DNA from: Methanobacteriota archaeon
GTDB taxonomy: Archaea > Halobacteriota > Halobacteria > Halobacteriales > Halalkalicoccaceae
NCBI GenBank assembly: GCA_022561895.1
Contig: JADFQH010000204.1
Coordinates: forward strand, 1 to 5,842
DNA: 5,842 nt
Reading direction: 5' to 3'
The position numbers and the translations under genes are program-made. Positions 1 through 5,469 of this stretch are shown here, piece after piece. Numbering within the stretch: the first letter of the stretch is position 1; every line of letters begins with the position of its first letter. The notes below the pieces were generated by a model. The model did not search any database and was not told the DNA's origin. It saw nothing but the letters and a program-made list of their open reading frames with translations.

Positions 1-307
1 TGACGACCGCGAGTTCGGCCTCGTGTTCGACATACCTGTTTTCGGGGAGCGTGACGGTGTCGCCGTGACCTGCAAGCGCGTTCGGCGGTTTGAGAAAGAG
101 CAGCGGGCGGTCGGGGACCTCCTCGTCGCGCTCTTCGGCGTGGGCGGCGTAGTTCCGGCCGATACAGACGACCTTGGTGGGTTCACAGGGCGGTAGGATA
201 TCGACGTCTTCAGGGCGGTAGCGCTCTCCAGCGAAGCTGATCTCTCCGTCTTCCCACCGGCCCTGTCGGACCGAGCCGGCAGGATCGCGAAAGCGAACGC
301 GGTGCAT
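1..307 (-). CDS. FAH family hydrolase/isomerase, C-terminus cut by window edge
   Basis: N-terminal 102 residues of a fumarylacetoacetate hydrolase family protein, running off the left edge. Members act on 2-oxo acids or acylpyruvates (hydrolysis, decarboxylation or isomerisation) in aromatic or sugar acid catabolism, using a divalent metal. After a small N-terminal beta region comes the family signature KVVCIGRNYAAHAEE (residues 45-59), then PLLFLKPPNAL (68-78) with the conserved Lys73-Pro74, then EHEAELAVV (94-102), where Glu96 and Glu98 correspond to the first two metal ligands. The third acidic ligand would lie outside the window. The ATG at 307 is chosen because the N-terminus (MHRVRFRDPAGSVRQG) is typical and a TATA-like element lies about 25-30 bases upstream. 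It is divergent from the isomerase-like gene at 439. The exact substrate cannot be told. Confidence 0.9.
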   Translation of the reverse strand, partial: MHRVRFRDPAGSVRQGRWEDGEISFAGERYRPEDVDILPPCEPTKVVCIGRNYAAHAEERDEEVPDRPLLFLKPPNALAGHGDTVTLPENRYVEHEAELAVV

Positions 308-330
308 GCCTCACTCTCAAAGCGCGCGAG

Positions 331-337
331 CAAAAGG
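331..337 (-). promoter_or_regulatory. TATA-like element for the FAH gene
   Basis: Read on the minus strand this is CCTTTTG, 24-30 bases before the ATG at 307. That is the spacing expected for a leaderless haloarchaeal transcript. The match is modest and no other AT-rich element lies in this position. Confidence 0.35.
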
Positions 338-438
338 CTTCGTTCGGCGGCAGAATATCGCCCTCGTTTCGGTAAGGACGATCGTTCGCCAGCCAGCAAG
401 CCAGTGGTTTCTTCCCGCTCACCGTCGCGTCTGTGACC

Positions 439-1098
439 ATGTCTGTAACCCTCGCCGGGAAATGTCGACCGGAACCAGAGGCGCTCCATGAGGTTCGTGA
501 GCTGGGGTTCGACGCGATCGAGCTACAGCTCCTCGCCACCCATCTCGACGCCTTCGAGCGCTCGCTCGCCGCCGCAGAACGGAGCGATCTGGATATCGTC
601 TCCGTCCACACACCCCATCGCACGCTCGAAGCGCCGGAGTATTTCTCGCTGGCGGACGCGTTCGCGGCGGAGCTCGACGCCACGCTGGTAGTCCACTCGA
701 AACATCTCCAGCACGTCCACATCCCCGAGTTCGAAGCGCTCGACTTCGACGCCGACTACGCCTACGAGAACAACCCCGGCTGCTCACGCTATCATATCGA
801 GAATCTAATTCTGAACGAGGGGCATGATCTCGTTCTCGATACGGCCCACCTCTATATGGCCGAGTCGGAATACCTCGTGGCCCTCGAAACGCTCCTTCGG
901 AAGCATCTAGAGAGCGTTCCCGTGGTCCATCTCTCGGATTCGACGCGCCTGCGCGATGGGCTTTCGTTCGGTTCCGGGACCGTGGATCTCGACCGAACGG
1001 TAGCGCTGATCGAGCAACTGTACGACGGGGTCGTCGTTCTGGAGGTTCACCCGCCGACCGCACAGGCCGAAGCAAGGGGTCGTTTTTTGGATCGATAG
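439..1098 (+). CDS. Xylose isomerase-like TIM barrel protein (sugar isomerase/epimerase family)
   Basis: A 219-residue protein of the AP-endonuclease-2/xylose-isomerase-like TIM barrel superfamily. These enzymes isomerise or epimerise sugars or related polyols with a divalent metal, in the cytoplasm. The barrel pattern is visible: strand 1 followed by GFDAIELQ (23-30), VSVHTPH (54-60), TLVVHSKH (82-89), the metal-ligand glutamate in YENN (Glu110), LDTAHLY (Asp134, His137), VVHLSDS (His164, Asp167), a GSGTVDLD loop (178-185), and LEVHP near the end (Glu202). The metal ligand set therefore looks intact. At about 220 residues it is shorter than the usual 250-290, with short loops, so it may be a compact subgroup. 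ATG 439 is preferred over the in-frame GTG at 433, which would add two residues. The substrate is unknown. Divergence from the FAH gene suggests, but does not prove, a shared catabolic context. Confidence 0.8.
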   Translation: MSVTLAGKCRPEPEALHEVRELGFDAIELQLLATHLDAFERSLAAAERSDLDIVSVHTPHRTLEAPEYFSLADAFAAELDATLVVHSKHLQHVHIPEFEALDFDADYAYENNPGCSRYHIENLILNEGHDLVLDTAHLYMAESEYLVALETLLRKHLESVPVVHLSDSTRLRDGLSFGSGTVDLDRTVALIEQLYDGVVVLEVHPPTAQAEARGRFLDR

Positions 1099-1132
1099 CT
1101 TTCTTCGCTCTCTTAGATCTCCGCCAGCGCCA

Positions 1133-1140
1133 CCTTTTAT
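1133..1140 (+). promoter_or_regulatory. TATA box of the metal-dependent hydrolase gene
   Basis: CCTTTTAT, 31-38 bases before ATG 1171 and after the TAG at 1098. This predicts a start of transcription only a few bases before the ATG, so the hydrolase gene has its own promoter despite following the isomerase on the same strand. Confidence 0.55.
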
Positions 1141-1170
1141 GGCCCAGTCGGCCGTTGTCCCGCCTGCACC

Positions 1171-1878
1171 ATGGAACTCATCTGGCACGGCCACTCGACC
1201 TGGCACGTTTCTGTAGAGGGCACCGAACTGCTGATCGACCCCTTTTTCGACAACCCGAAGACGGATCTCGAACCGTCGGATATCGATTCGCCCGATTACG
1301 TCCTGCTTACGCATGGTCATGCAGACCACATCGCACACGTCGGCGAGTTCTCCGAGGCAGCCGTCGTCGCGACGCCCGAGGTCGCGGGCTACGTCGAAGC
1401 CGAGTACGGCATCGAGGAGACGATCGGCTTCAACATCGGCGGTACGATCCAGTGTGGGGATGCCTACGTAACGATGCACCGGGCGGATCACACGAACGGG
1501 CTCGACACCGACTACAGCGCTTCGGGAGGGATGCCCGCGGGCTATCTCGTCAGTACCGAAGCGCCATCGAGCGACGACACCGGCACGAGCTTCTATCACG
1601 CCGGGGATACCGGCCTGATGAGCGAGATGCGCGACGTGATCGGCGAGTATCTCAAACCGACGGCCGCCGCGCTCCCGGTCGGCGACCACTTCACGATGGG
1701 TCCGTGGCAGGCCGCGATCGCAACGGAGTGGCTCGGCGTCGATCACGTCTTCCCGATGCATTACGACAGCTTCCCGCCGATCGAGATCGACACCGAGGAG
1801 TTCGTGAGCGAGGTCGAGGAAACGGGAAGCAGTGCCGAGGTCCACGTCCTCGAAGGTGACGAGAGCTTCACGCTCTAA
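1171..1878 (+). CDS. Metal-dependent hydrolase, UPF0173/metallo-beta-lactamase fold
   Basis: A 235-residue protein of the UPF0173 branch of the metallo-beta-lactamase superfamily, full length for that family. The start MELIWHGHSTW is the characteristic first strand, followed by LLIDPFFDNP (20-29). The metal-binding motif THGHADH covers 47-53 (His48, His50, Asp52, His53). Further ligand candidates are His107 in ADHTNG, His143 and Asp146 in YHAGDTGL, Asp172-His173 in PVGDHFTMGP, and the late histidine His197 in FPMHYD. All expected metal ligands appear to be present, so it should be an active hydrolase binding two metal ions. The natural substrate of UPF0173 proteins is not established. No signal peptide is seen, so it should be cytoplasmic. 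It has its own TATA box at 1133-1140 and does not overlap its neighbours. It is clearly GC-rich (about 70% in 1681-1740 by hand count). Confidence 0.92.
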   Translation: MELIWHGHSTWHVSVEGTELLIDPFFDNPKTDLEPSDIDSPDYVLLTHGHADHIAHVGEFSEAAVVATPEVAGYVEAEYGIEETIGFNIGGTIQCGDAYVTMHRADHTNGLDTDYSASGGMPAGYLVSTEAPSSDDTGTSFYHAGDTGLMSEMRDVIGEYLKPTAAALPVGDHFTMGPWQAAIATEWLGVDHVFPMHYDSFPPIEIDTEEFVSEVEETGSSAEVHVLEGDESFTL

Positions 1879-1903
1879 ATCACGACCGTAGCGCAGACAT
1901 TCT

Positions 1904-1923
1904 ATTATCACAATAATTTTATA
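1904..1923 (+). promoter_or_regulatory. AT-rich promoter with small inverted repeat before the lipoprotein gene
   Basis: The gap 1899-1950 is strikingly AT-rich. It contains a 5-bp inverted repeat (ATTAT at 1904-1908, ATAAT at 1913-1917) running straight into TTTTATAG at 1917-1924. This last element lies about 30-36 bases before the ATG at 1953 and is the likely TATA box of the lipoprotein gene. The same hairpin plus T-run could also end the upstream hydrolase transcript. Confidence 0.5.
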
Positions 1924-1952
1924 GTAGCAAATAACATATATTCTGAAAATCA

Positions 1953-2365
1953 ATGGCAGCAACACGACGCCGGTTTCTGTCAGCAACTGCCGGATCAGTA
2001 GCGCTGCTTTCGGGTTGCACGGTTTTCGGTGAGGATGGGTCGGCGATTGTTGCGTTGGAGGTCGAACTCAGCAATAGCACTGAAGGGCGCAGGTGTTTCA
2101 CTTCGTCCTCGAAGCGACCGACGGACTCGGCGAGTGGCAGCGGTACGAACTGGAGGAAGATACCGTCGAAACGGTCGTACTGGAGCCGGATCAGGATCGG
2201 GAGTACGTTGCGCTTCACGGCGTGGTAAACGACCACCACGTCTTCACCGAGCTATACGGATTCGGATCAGGTGAGGTCTGTCCACGTGTGCTGTTCACAG
2301 CCGAGTTCGACCTACACGTCGATAACGAACCGTTGCTTGCGCTGACGACACAAACTGAATGCTAA
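1953..2365 (+). pseudogene. Tat-exported lipoprotein gene, interrupted by a frameshift
   Basis: Two overlapping reading frames together make one sensible protein of about 137 residues. The first frame (from ATG 1953) gives a twin-arginine signal TRRRFLS (residues 4-10), a short hydrophobic stretch and a lipobox LLSGC with Cys22. It indicates Tat export and lipid anchoring on the outside of the membrane, as is common in haloarchaea. Acidic haloarchaeal sequence continues to about residue 44 (SNSTE), then turns to low-acid, Arg/Ser-rich sequence that ends near 2228. From 2087 the other frame continues with typical sequence (AQVFHFVLEATDGLGEW...) to TAA at 2363-2365. The junction is GAA GGG CGC AGG at 2082-2093; adding one base to the G run restores one frame. 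The rebuilt mature part is beta-rich, with Cys110 and a C-terminal Cys137 that could pair. No specific family or function is recognised. A sequencing error in the G run is a real alternative to a true pseudogene. Confidence 0.75.
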
Positions 2366-2565
2366 CAGCCGTTGCTACCCGCGTTTGGGATGGGAATGGG
2401 TGGAGACGGATCGGACGACTGATATAGGGATTATCGTAGCCGATCGGATGGTTTCTTCTGGTTACACGGTCCACGGTGATCGGTTGGCGAGCAGGAGATC
2501 TATGAATCCCTATAACAGGGACCTCGATATTTGGCAACAGTCCCTCCTTTCTCGTGTCCACGCTG
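2366..2565. other. Intergenic region between lipoprotein gene and 266-residue protein gene
   Basis: About 200 bases between two gene ends. Reading frames crossing it on either strand lack the acidic composition of the neighbouring proteins and overlap real genes, so no gene is called. It holds a widely spaced 10-bp inverted repeat and a 5-bp hairpin (TCCCT 2507-2511, AGGGA 2517-2521, loop ATAAC). The hairpin lies downstream of the stop of the minus-strand gene at 2566. No mobile element ends or target-site duplications were seen. Confidence 0.5.
2423..2514. repeat. Spaced 10-bp perfect inverted repeat
   Basis: TATAGGGATT at 2423-2432 and its exact reverse complement AATCCCTATA at 2505-2514, with 72 bases between. 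Both copies contain a TATA-like core. The right copy also overlaps the small TCCCT/AGGGA hairpin. The role is unknown. A pair of this length could occur by chance across a few kilobases but is notable within one 200-base gap. Confidence 0.45.
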
Positions 2566-3366
2566 TCACTGATCGTTACTTTCTTCCCAGTGAGGTCGTG
2601 GAGTTGGCGAAGGCAAGCTCTCAACTGCTGTGCGGAGTTCGTCTTCTGTCGTCCACGGGAAACAGCGGTCGTGTAGTTCGAACTTCCGGAACTTGTTGCG
2701 ATGCACCCAACTGTACGTCGCTAGTTCGGTATCAGTTTCCTTTCGGTCGGTGATCGCGTCCCAAACGTCCTGCCCAGAGACGGAAACACCGCGTTCCTGT
2801 GCGCGGTTGATGAGCGAAGTGACTTCCTTTCGAACGTTCTTCTCCGTTAGCTCGTCGGTGGACACGATCGTGAGAGCAGCTTGGATAACGTGGTGTTTCG
2901 AATCGAGGTTTGAATCGGTGATCCAGACGTAATCACGGGGAAACACGGTGGATTTCTCGAAGTACGGAAAATCGTCAATTTCACCGAGTTCCGGCGCCTC
3001 ACCGCCGCTTTCCTTCTCGAAAATTCCGGCAATATAGTCGCTGTAGGTGGCGAGCAACGCAAACGTGATGTCGAACGTGTTGAGGCGGTCGATCGGCATC
3101 TCCATGAGATCACCCATGACGAACGGGTACGCTCCGAGCTGTTTTGCGAGTTCGTTCTGAACGGCCCGCAGTCGGCGGATGTAGGGATCACGGTAGCTTC
3201 CAATGATGAAGTAGGAGGTTCGCTGGCTCCAAAGATAGGGAAGTTCGCGCTGTACGAACCGCCATACTTCACGTTTCTCAGTTGGATCGAGTTCAAGTCC
3301 ACCAACGGCTTCGTCAACTAACCTCATAGTATCCGCCGCGTTCGGGGGTGGAGTCGGAGGATCCAT
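2566..3366 (-). CDS. Uncharacterised haloarchaeal protein, possible Rossmann-like/TIR-like N-terminal half
   Basis: A 266-residue protein of no family I can name with certainty. The Pro-rich start (MDPPTPPPN) is followed by a helical stretch (15-45). Then comes an alternating pattern: strand YFIIGSYRDPY (52-62), amphipathic helix 63-77, strand AYPFVMGDLM (79-88), strand FDITFALLA (98-106), and a Glu/Gly-rich segment FEKESGGEAPELGEI (116-130). The next likely strand is RDYVWITDSN (144-153), then a charged helical region (155-195) and a C-terminal domain rich in aromatic and basic residues (216-240). The strand-helix order and the acidic ELG segment resemble nucleoside deoxyribosyltransferase/TIR-like folds, but this is a shape argument only, with no certain catalytic residue. 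There are no signal or membrane segments. ATG 3366 fits the TATA-like element at 3391-3398; Met14 is a second possible start. Composition is near 50% GC in sampled stretches (2881-3000), lower than nearby metabolic genes. It is divergent from the winged-helix gene at 3483. Confidence 0.8.
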   Translation of the reverse strand: MDPPTPPPNAADTMRLVDEAVGGLELDPTEKREVWRFVQRELPYLWSQRTSYFIIGSYRDPYIRRLRAVQNELAKQLGAYPFVMGDLMEMPIDRLNTFDITFALLATYSDYIAGIFEKESGGEAPELGEIDDFPYFEKSTVFPRDYVWITDSNLDSKHHVIQAALTIVSTDELTEKNVRKEVTSLINRAQERGVSVSGQDVWDAITDRKETDTELATYSWVHRNKFRKFELHDRCFPWTTEDELRTAVESLPSPTPRPHWEESNDQ

Positions 3367-3390
3367 CGAGCCGGTTTTTCGACTAGTATG

Positions 3391-3398
3391 GTTTAGCC
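3391..3398 (-). promoter_or_regulatory. TATA-like element for the 266-residue protein gene
   Basis: Minus-strand GGCTAAAC, 25-32 bases before the ATG at 3366, consistent with a leaderless transcript. It supports that start over the internal Met14. Confidence 0.45.
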
Positions 3399-3450
3399 TT
3401 TTCGAATCGATTTGCTAATTTCCAGAATAACCACTGTGCTTGTCCCAAAC

Positions 3451-3458
3451 TGTTATGG
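3451..3458 (+). promoter_or_regulatory. Weak TATA-like element for the winged-helix gene
   Basis: TGTTATGG, 25-32 bases before ATG 3483. It is a moderate match placed at leaderless distance. The two divergent promoters lie within the same 116-base gap (3367-3482), so the regulator could act on both genes. Confidence 0.35.
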
Positions 3459-3482
3459 CGTCGCTGTACGTATCCACCGCTA

Positions 3483-3959
3483 ATGAGCGAAAGCGACACC
3501 GGAGCTGGCGCTTCCGAACCGTTTGCGGAGCAACAGCGTCTGTTCAAACTGTTGTCACAAGACACGCGCCACCTCATCGTTCAGGAGCTTCTCGGGCATC
3601 CGGCGCACCTGATGTCACTCGCAGAGCTCGAATACATGGTCGGAAAGACGCAGGCCGCGATCAAAGATCAGCTAGATACTCTCATCGACGCCGGAATCGT
3701 CGCGCGCTATACGCACGATCCGAGTGAGAGCGCGCGTGATCTTCCCTCACAGTTCTACGGCTTTACCGAACGCGGCGTTGAAATCCTCTACGAGTACAAG
3801 TATCTGCGCGGACTGCCAGTCGCCCGAGCGCTGTACGAGAACACGCGCAAAACGGAGAAGGTCGAGCGCCACGAAGCAGCGCCGCGCCCCGCTTTGCCAC
3901 CAACTGTCGTGGACGCACTTGTGTTCGACGAACCCAAACTGAAACCCTCTAGCGAATAA
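3483..3959 (+). CDS. Winged helix-turn-helix transcriptional regulator (ArsR-like, haloarchaeal type)
   Basis: A 158-residue cytoplasmic DNA-binding protein. After a flexible acidic N-terminus (1-15) comes an ArsR-like winged-helix domain: helix 1 with QQRLFKLLSQDTRHLIVQEL (17-36), helix 2 MSLAELEYMV (44-53), recognition helix TQAAIKDQLDTLIDAGIV (56-73), and a wing ARYTHDP through YGFTERGVEIL (74-102). The pattern SQDTRHLIVQEL matches the 'l-d-..R..Il..L' core of ArsR/MarR-type wHTH proteins. A basic/helical extension YEYKYLRGLPVARALYENTRKTEKVERHE (103-131) follows and is longer than in minimal ArsR proteins; it may serve dimerisation. There are no Cys residues, so it is not a classical thiol metal sensor. 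It is divergent from the unknown 266-residue gene and 50 bases before the first osmC gene on the same strand. The target and ligand are unknown. Confidence 0.85.
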   Translation: MSESDTGAGASEPFAEQQRLFKLLSQDTRHLIVQELLGHPAHLMSLAELEYMVGKTQAAIKDQLDTLIDAGIVARYTHDPSESARDLPSQFYGFTERGVEILYEYKYLRGLPVARALYENTRKTEKVERHEAAPRPALPPTVVDALVFDEPKLKPSSE

Positions 3960-3973
3960 TCGCCGCGTGGACA

Positions 3974-3980
3974 ATACTTA
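3974..3980 (+). promoter_or_regulatory. TATA-like element for the first OsmC-family gene
   Basis: ATACTTA, 30-36 bases before ATG 4010, inside the 50-base gap after the winged-helix gene. It suggests the OsmC gene can be transcribed independently of the regulator gene. Confidence 0.45.
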
Positions 3981-4009
3981 GGACGCTGGCGTTCTTTTCT
4001 TGACTCGCA

Positions 4010-4408
4010 ATGAGTGACATAGAGACCACCAGCGTCAGCGAACAGGGCTTCGTAACCAACAGTCAGGTCGGTGACTTCTCGCTCACCGTCGACGCCACCG
4101 ACGAGGAGGGACCGAACCCCAACGCGGTGCTCGTCGCCGACTACGCTTCGTGTTACCTCCCCGCGTTCCGCGTCGCCGGACAACAGCACGACCACGACGA
4201 TCTCGGTCAGCTTCAGATCGACGCCGAAGCCGACCTCGATGGCGATGACGATCTCTCGGCGATTCGCTTCGACCTCTACGTCGAGGAGGAGCTCGACGAT
4301 TCGGAACTCAATGAGTTAGTTTCGCTCGGCGAGGAGATCTGTCACGTCCACTCGGCGCTCCGAGAGGAGCTGCACGCCGACATCACGGTCGAAGGCGGCG
4401 CGTTCTAA
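4010..4408 (+). CDS. OsmC-family protein with altered active site
   Basis: A 132-residue OsmC/Ohr superfamily protein. OsmC and Ohr proteins reduce organic or hydrogen peroxides with a pair of cysteines supported by an Arg and a Glu, as cytoplasmic homodimers. The two cysteines are in the family positions: Cys48 in LVADYASCYLPAF, and Cys111 in EEICHVHSAL, the equivalent of the usual NCPVSKAL. A gapless alignment from Cys48 back to the other OsmC protein in this window puts Asp28 where that protein has its Arg37, and Asn38/Ala39 where it has Glu47/Glu48. So the residues that normally activate the peroxidatic Cys look absent. The N-terminus is also shorter. This may mean a different substrate or a non-peroxidase role. 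It is convergent with the complete osmC gene (stop to stop 69 bases). Confidence 0.88.
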   Translation: MSDIETTSVSEQGFVTNSQVGDFSLTVDATDEEGPNPNAVLVADYASCYLPAFRVAGQQHDHDDLGQLQIDAEADLDGDDDLSAIRFDLYVEEELDDSELNELVSLGEEICHVHSALREELHADITVEGGAF

Positions 4409-4423
4409 AACGGAGGTTCAGTC

Positions 4424-4459
4424 GGATTCGGTTCCGGTTCCGGTTTCGCTTTCGTTTTC
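4424..4459 (+). terminator. Hexamer repeat grading into T-rich tract between convergent genes
   Basis: Six consecutive imperfect hexamers: GGATTC, GGTTCC, GGTTCC, GGTTTC, GCTTTC and GTTTTC, becoming steadily T-richer and followed by ATTTTCG at 4463-4469. It lies 15 bases after the plus-strand OsmC stop. T-rich tracts end transcription in archaea without needing a hairpin, so this is a reasonable terminator for that gene. On the opposite strand it is A-rich, so it would not serve the minus-strand osmC gene. Confidence 0.45.
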
Positions 4460-4477
4460 ACGATTTTCGAGGCGCAG

Positions 4478-4897
4478 TTAGTTCGTTAGCGTTGCCTCAA
4501 GCGAGATTTCAGTTGCGAGTGCCTTCGAGACGGGGCAGTTCTCCTTTGCCCCCTCGGCGTATTCGAGAAACGCCTCCTCGTCGATATCCGGGACCGTCGC
4601 TTCGGTAGTGAGTTCGATACTGGTGATCGCCAGGCTGTCGGTGTCGAGGTGGACGTCCGCGGTCGTATGGACTCGCTCGGGATCGTAGCCATCCCCCGCG
4701 AGTTCGTTCGCAAGCGCCATCGAAAAGCAGCTTGCGTGTGCCGCCCCGATCAGCTCTTCGGGGTTCGTCCCTTGCTCCTCTTCGAAGCGCGTTCCAAAGG
4801 AGTACGCGCCCTCGAACGCGCCGCTTCCGAGCGCCATCGATCCATCGCCACCTTTCAGATCGCCCTCCCACGTCGCTTCCGCGTTTCTAACTGGCAT
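4478..4897 (-). CDS. OsmC family peroxiredoxin (complete active site)
   Basis: A 139-residue OsmC-type peroxidase that reduces organic hydroperoxides in the cytoplasm, full length for the family. The order of motifs is canonical: AEATWEGDLKGGDG (6-19), SGAFEGAYSFGTRFE (25-39) with catalytic-type Arg37, GTNPEELIGAAHASCFSMAL (43-62) with Glu47/48 and peroxidatic-type Cys57, and KENCPVSKAL (118-127) with resolving-type Cys121. ATG 4897 is chosen although the frame is open to 5026. The upstream 43 codons overlap the next gene's end and have a basic, Cys-containing composition unlike the protein. MPVRNAEATWEGDL is also the standard family start. It lies 65 bases after the SnoaL-like gene on the same strand but has its own promoter-like region containing a palindrome (4899-4926), suggesting separate regulation. 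Confidence 0.93.
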   Translation of the reverse strand: MPVRNAEATWEGDLKGGDGSMALGSGAFEGAYSFGTRFEEEQGTNPEELIGAAHASCFSMALANELAGDGYDPERVHTTADVHLDTDSLAITSIELTTEATVPDIDEEAFLEYAEGAKENCPVSKALATEISLEATLTN

Positions 4898-4898
4898 G

Positions 4899-4926
4899 GT
4901 GTCACCCGAACACGGGTACGTGACAC
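4899..4926 (-). promoter_or_regulatory. Candidate operator palindrome at the osmC start
   Basis: Outer arms GTGTCAC (4899-4905) and GTGACAC (4920-4926) are exact reverse complements. Inside them, CCCG (4905-4908) and CGGG (4913-4916) also pair around AACA. The structure begins one base before the ATG on the minus strand and ends just before an AT-rich, TATA-like stretch (AATCATAC on the minus strand, 4932-4939). It therefore covers the expected start of transcription, a classic repressor position. The protein that binds is unknown. Confidence 0.5.
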
Positions 4927-4962
4927 TACAGTATGATTCTACCGACGAAAAACGGCGTTCGA

Positions 4963-5409
4963 TCAGCGGGGCGGTTCGATCACCCCGAGCTGTGAGAACA
5001 GCCCGAGCATGTCGAAACACGCCCACGTTTCGACGAGCTTCCCGCCTTCGAGGCGGTGCATGACGTTGCCGGTCACCTCGTAGCGCTCGCCCGTGGCTTC
5101 GATCCCCATGAACTCGCCCTCGTGGGTGCCGATTTCTGTCGCACGAAAGGCGACGATATCACCTTCCGCGATGGTCTCATCGAGGGTCATCTCCACGTCC
5201 GGGAAGCCCGCACGCCACATTTCAACTGTCTCTTTGAACCCCTCGGGTCCGCGTTTCTCCTCAGGAATGGTGGGATCGTGTCTCACGTACTCCTCGGCGA
5301 ACAGCTCGTCGGCCACGTCGTAGTTCCCTCCGTTGACGACCTCCCGAACGAAGCGCCGAACGATCTCCTTGTTTCGTTCTTCCGTTTCCGACCGCATCGT
5401 CTGTGCCAT
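4963..5409 (-). CDS. SnoaL-like / ester cyclase-type NTF2-fold protein
   Basis: A 148-residue protein of the SnoaL-like polyketide cyclase ('ester cyclase') branch of the NTF2-like superfamily, a small alpha+beta cone fold with a hydrophobic pocket. Visible family hallmarks are an N-terminal helix ERNKEIVRRFVREVVNGGNY (11-30), FAEEYVRHDP (37-46), GPEGFKETVEMWRAGFPDVE (54-73), AEGDIVAFRATEIGTHEGEFMGI (81-103), TGERYEVTGNVMHRLEGGKLVETWACFDMLGLFSQLGV (106-143). Most archaeal and bacterial members have no known substrate despite the cyclase name. The open frame extends to 5532, but ATG 5409 is chosen because the family begins near here and the upstream 41 codons are basic and unlike it; Met5 (5397) is an alternative start. 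It is 65 bases upstream of the complete osmC gene on the same strand, so partial co-transcription is possible. Confidence 0.88.
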   Translation of the reverse strand: MAQTMRSETEERNKEIVRRFVREVVNGGNYDVADELFAEEYVRHDPTIPEEKRGPEGFKETVEMWRAGFPDVEMTLDETIAEGDIVAFRATEIGTHEGEFMGIEATGERYEVTGNVMHRLEGGKLVETWACFDMLGLFSQLGVIEPPR

Positions 5410-5469
5410 TGTGACCACTTCGTGTGTATTGGTAGCACGGGAGAGGGGATAACGCTGTCTGGGGAACCC

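Noticed and set aside
419..1075. A 218-codon minus-strand open frame opposite the isomerase-like gene
   Set aside because: It is extremely Arg-rich, unlike haloarchaeal proteins, and lies antisense to a gene with intact metal-ligand motifs.
1083..1088. T run near the end of the isomerase-like gene as a terminator
   Set aside because: It lies within the last codons before the stop and has no further T-rich tract next to it; support is too weak to call.
907..1986. A 359-codon open frame on the minus strand opposite the isomerase end and the hydrolase gene
   Set aside because: It is antisense to two well-recognised proteins and reads as low-complexity Arg/Val/Asp sequence with no family motif. 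Long antisense frames are expected in GC-rich haloarchaeal DNA.
2295..2753. Open frames crossing the 2366-2565 gap on both strands (about 109 and 122 codons)
   Set aside because: Both overlap real genes, lack acidic composition and show no recognisable motif; treated as shadows.
4898..5026. N-terminal extension of the complete OsmC protein to a start at 5026
   Set aside because: The extension overlaps the end of the SnoaL-like gene, contains non-family basic sequence, and passes through the palindrome and TATA-like region. ATG 4897 begins the standard OsmC N-terminus.
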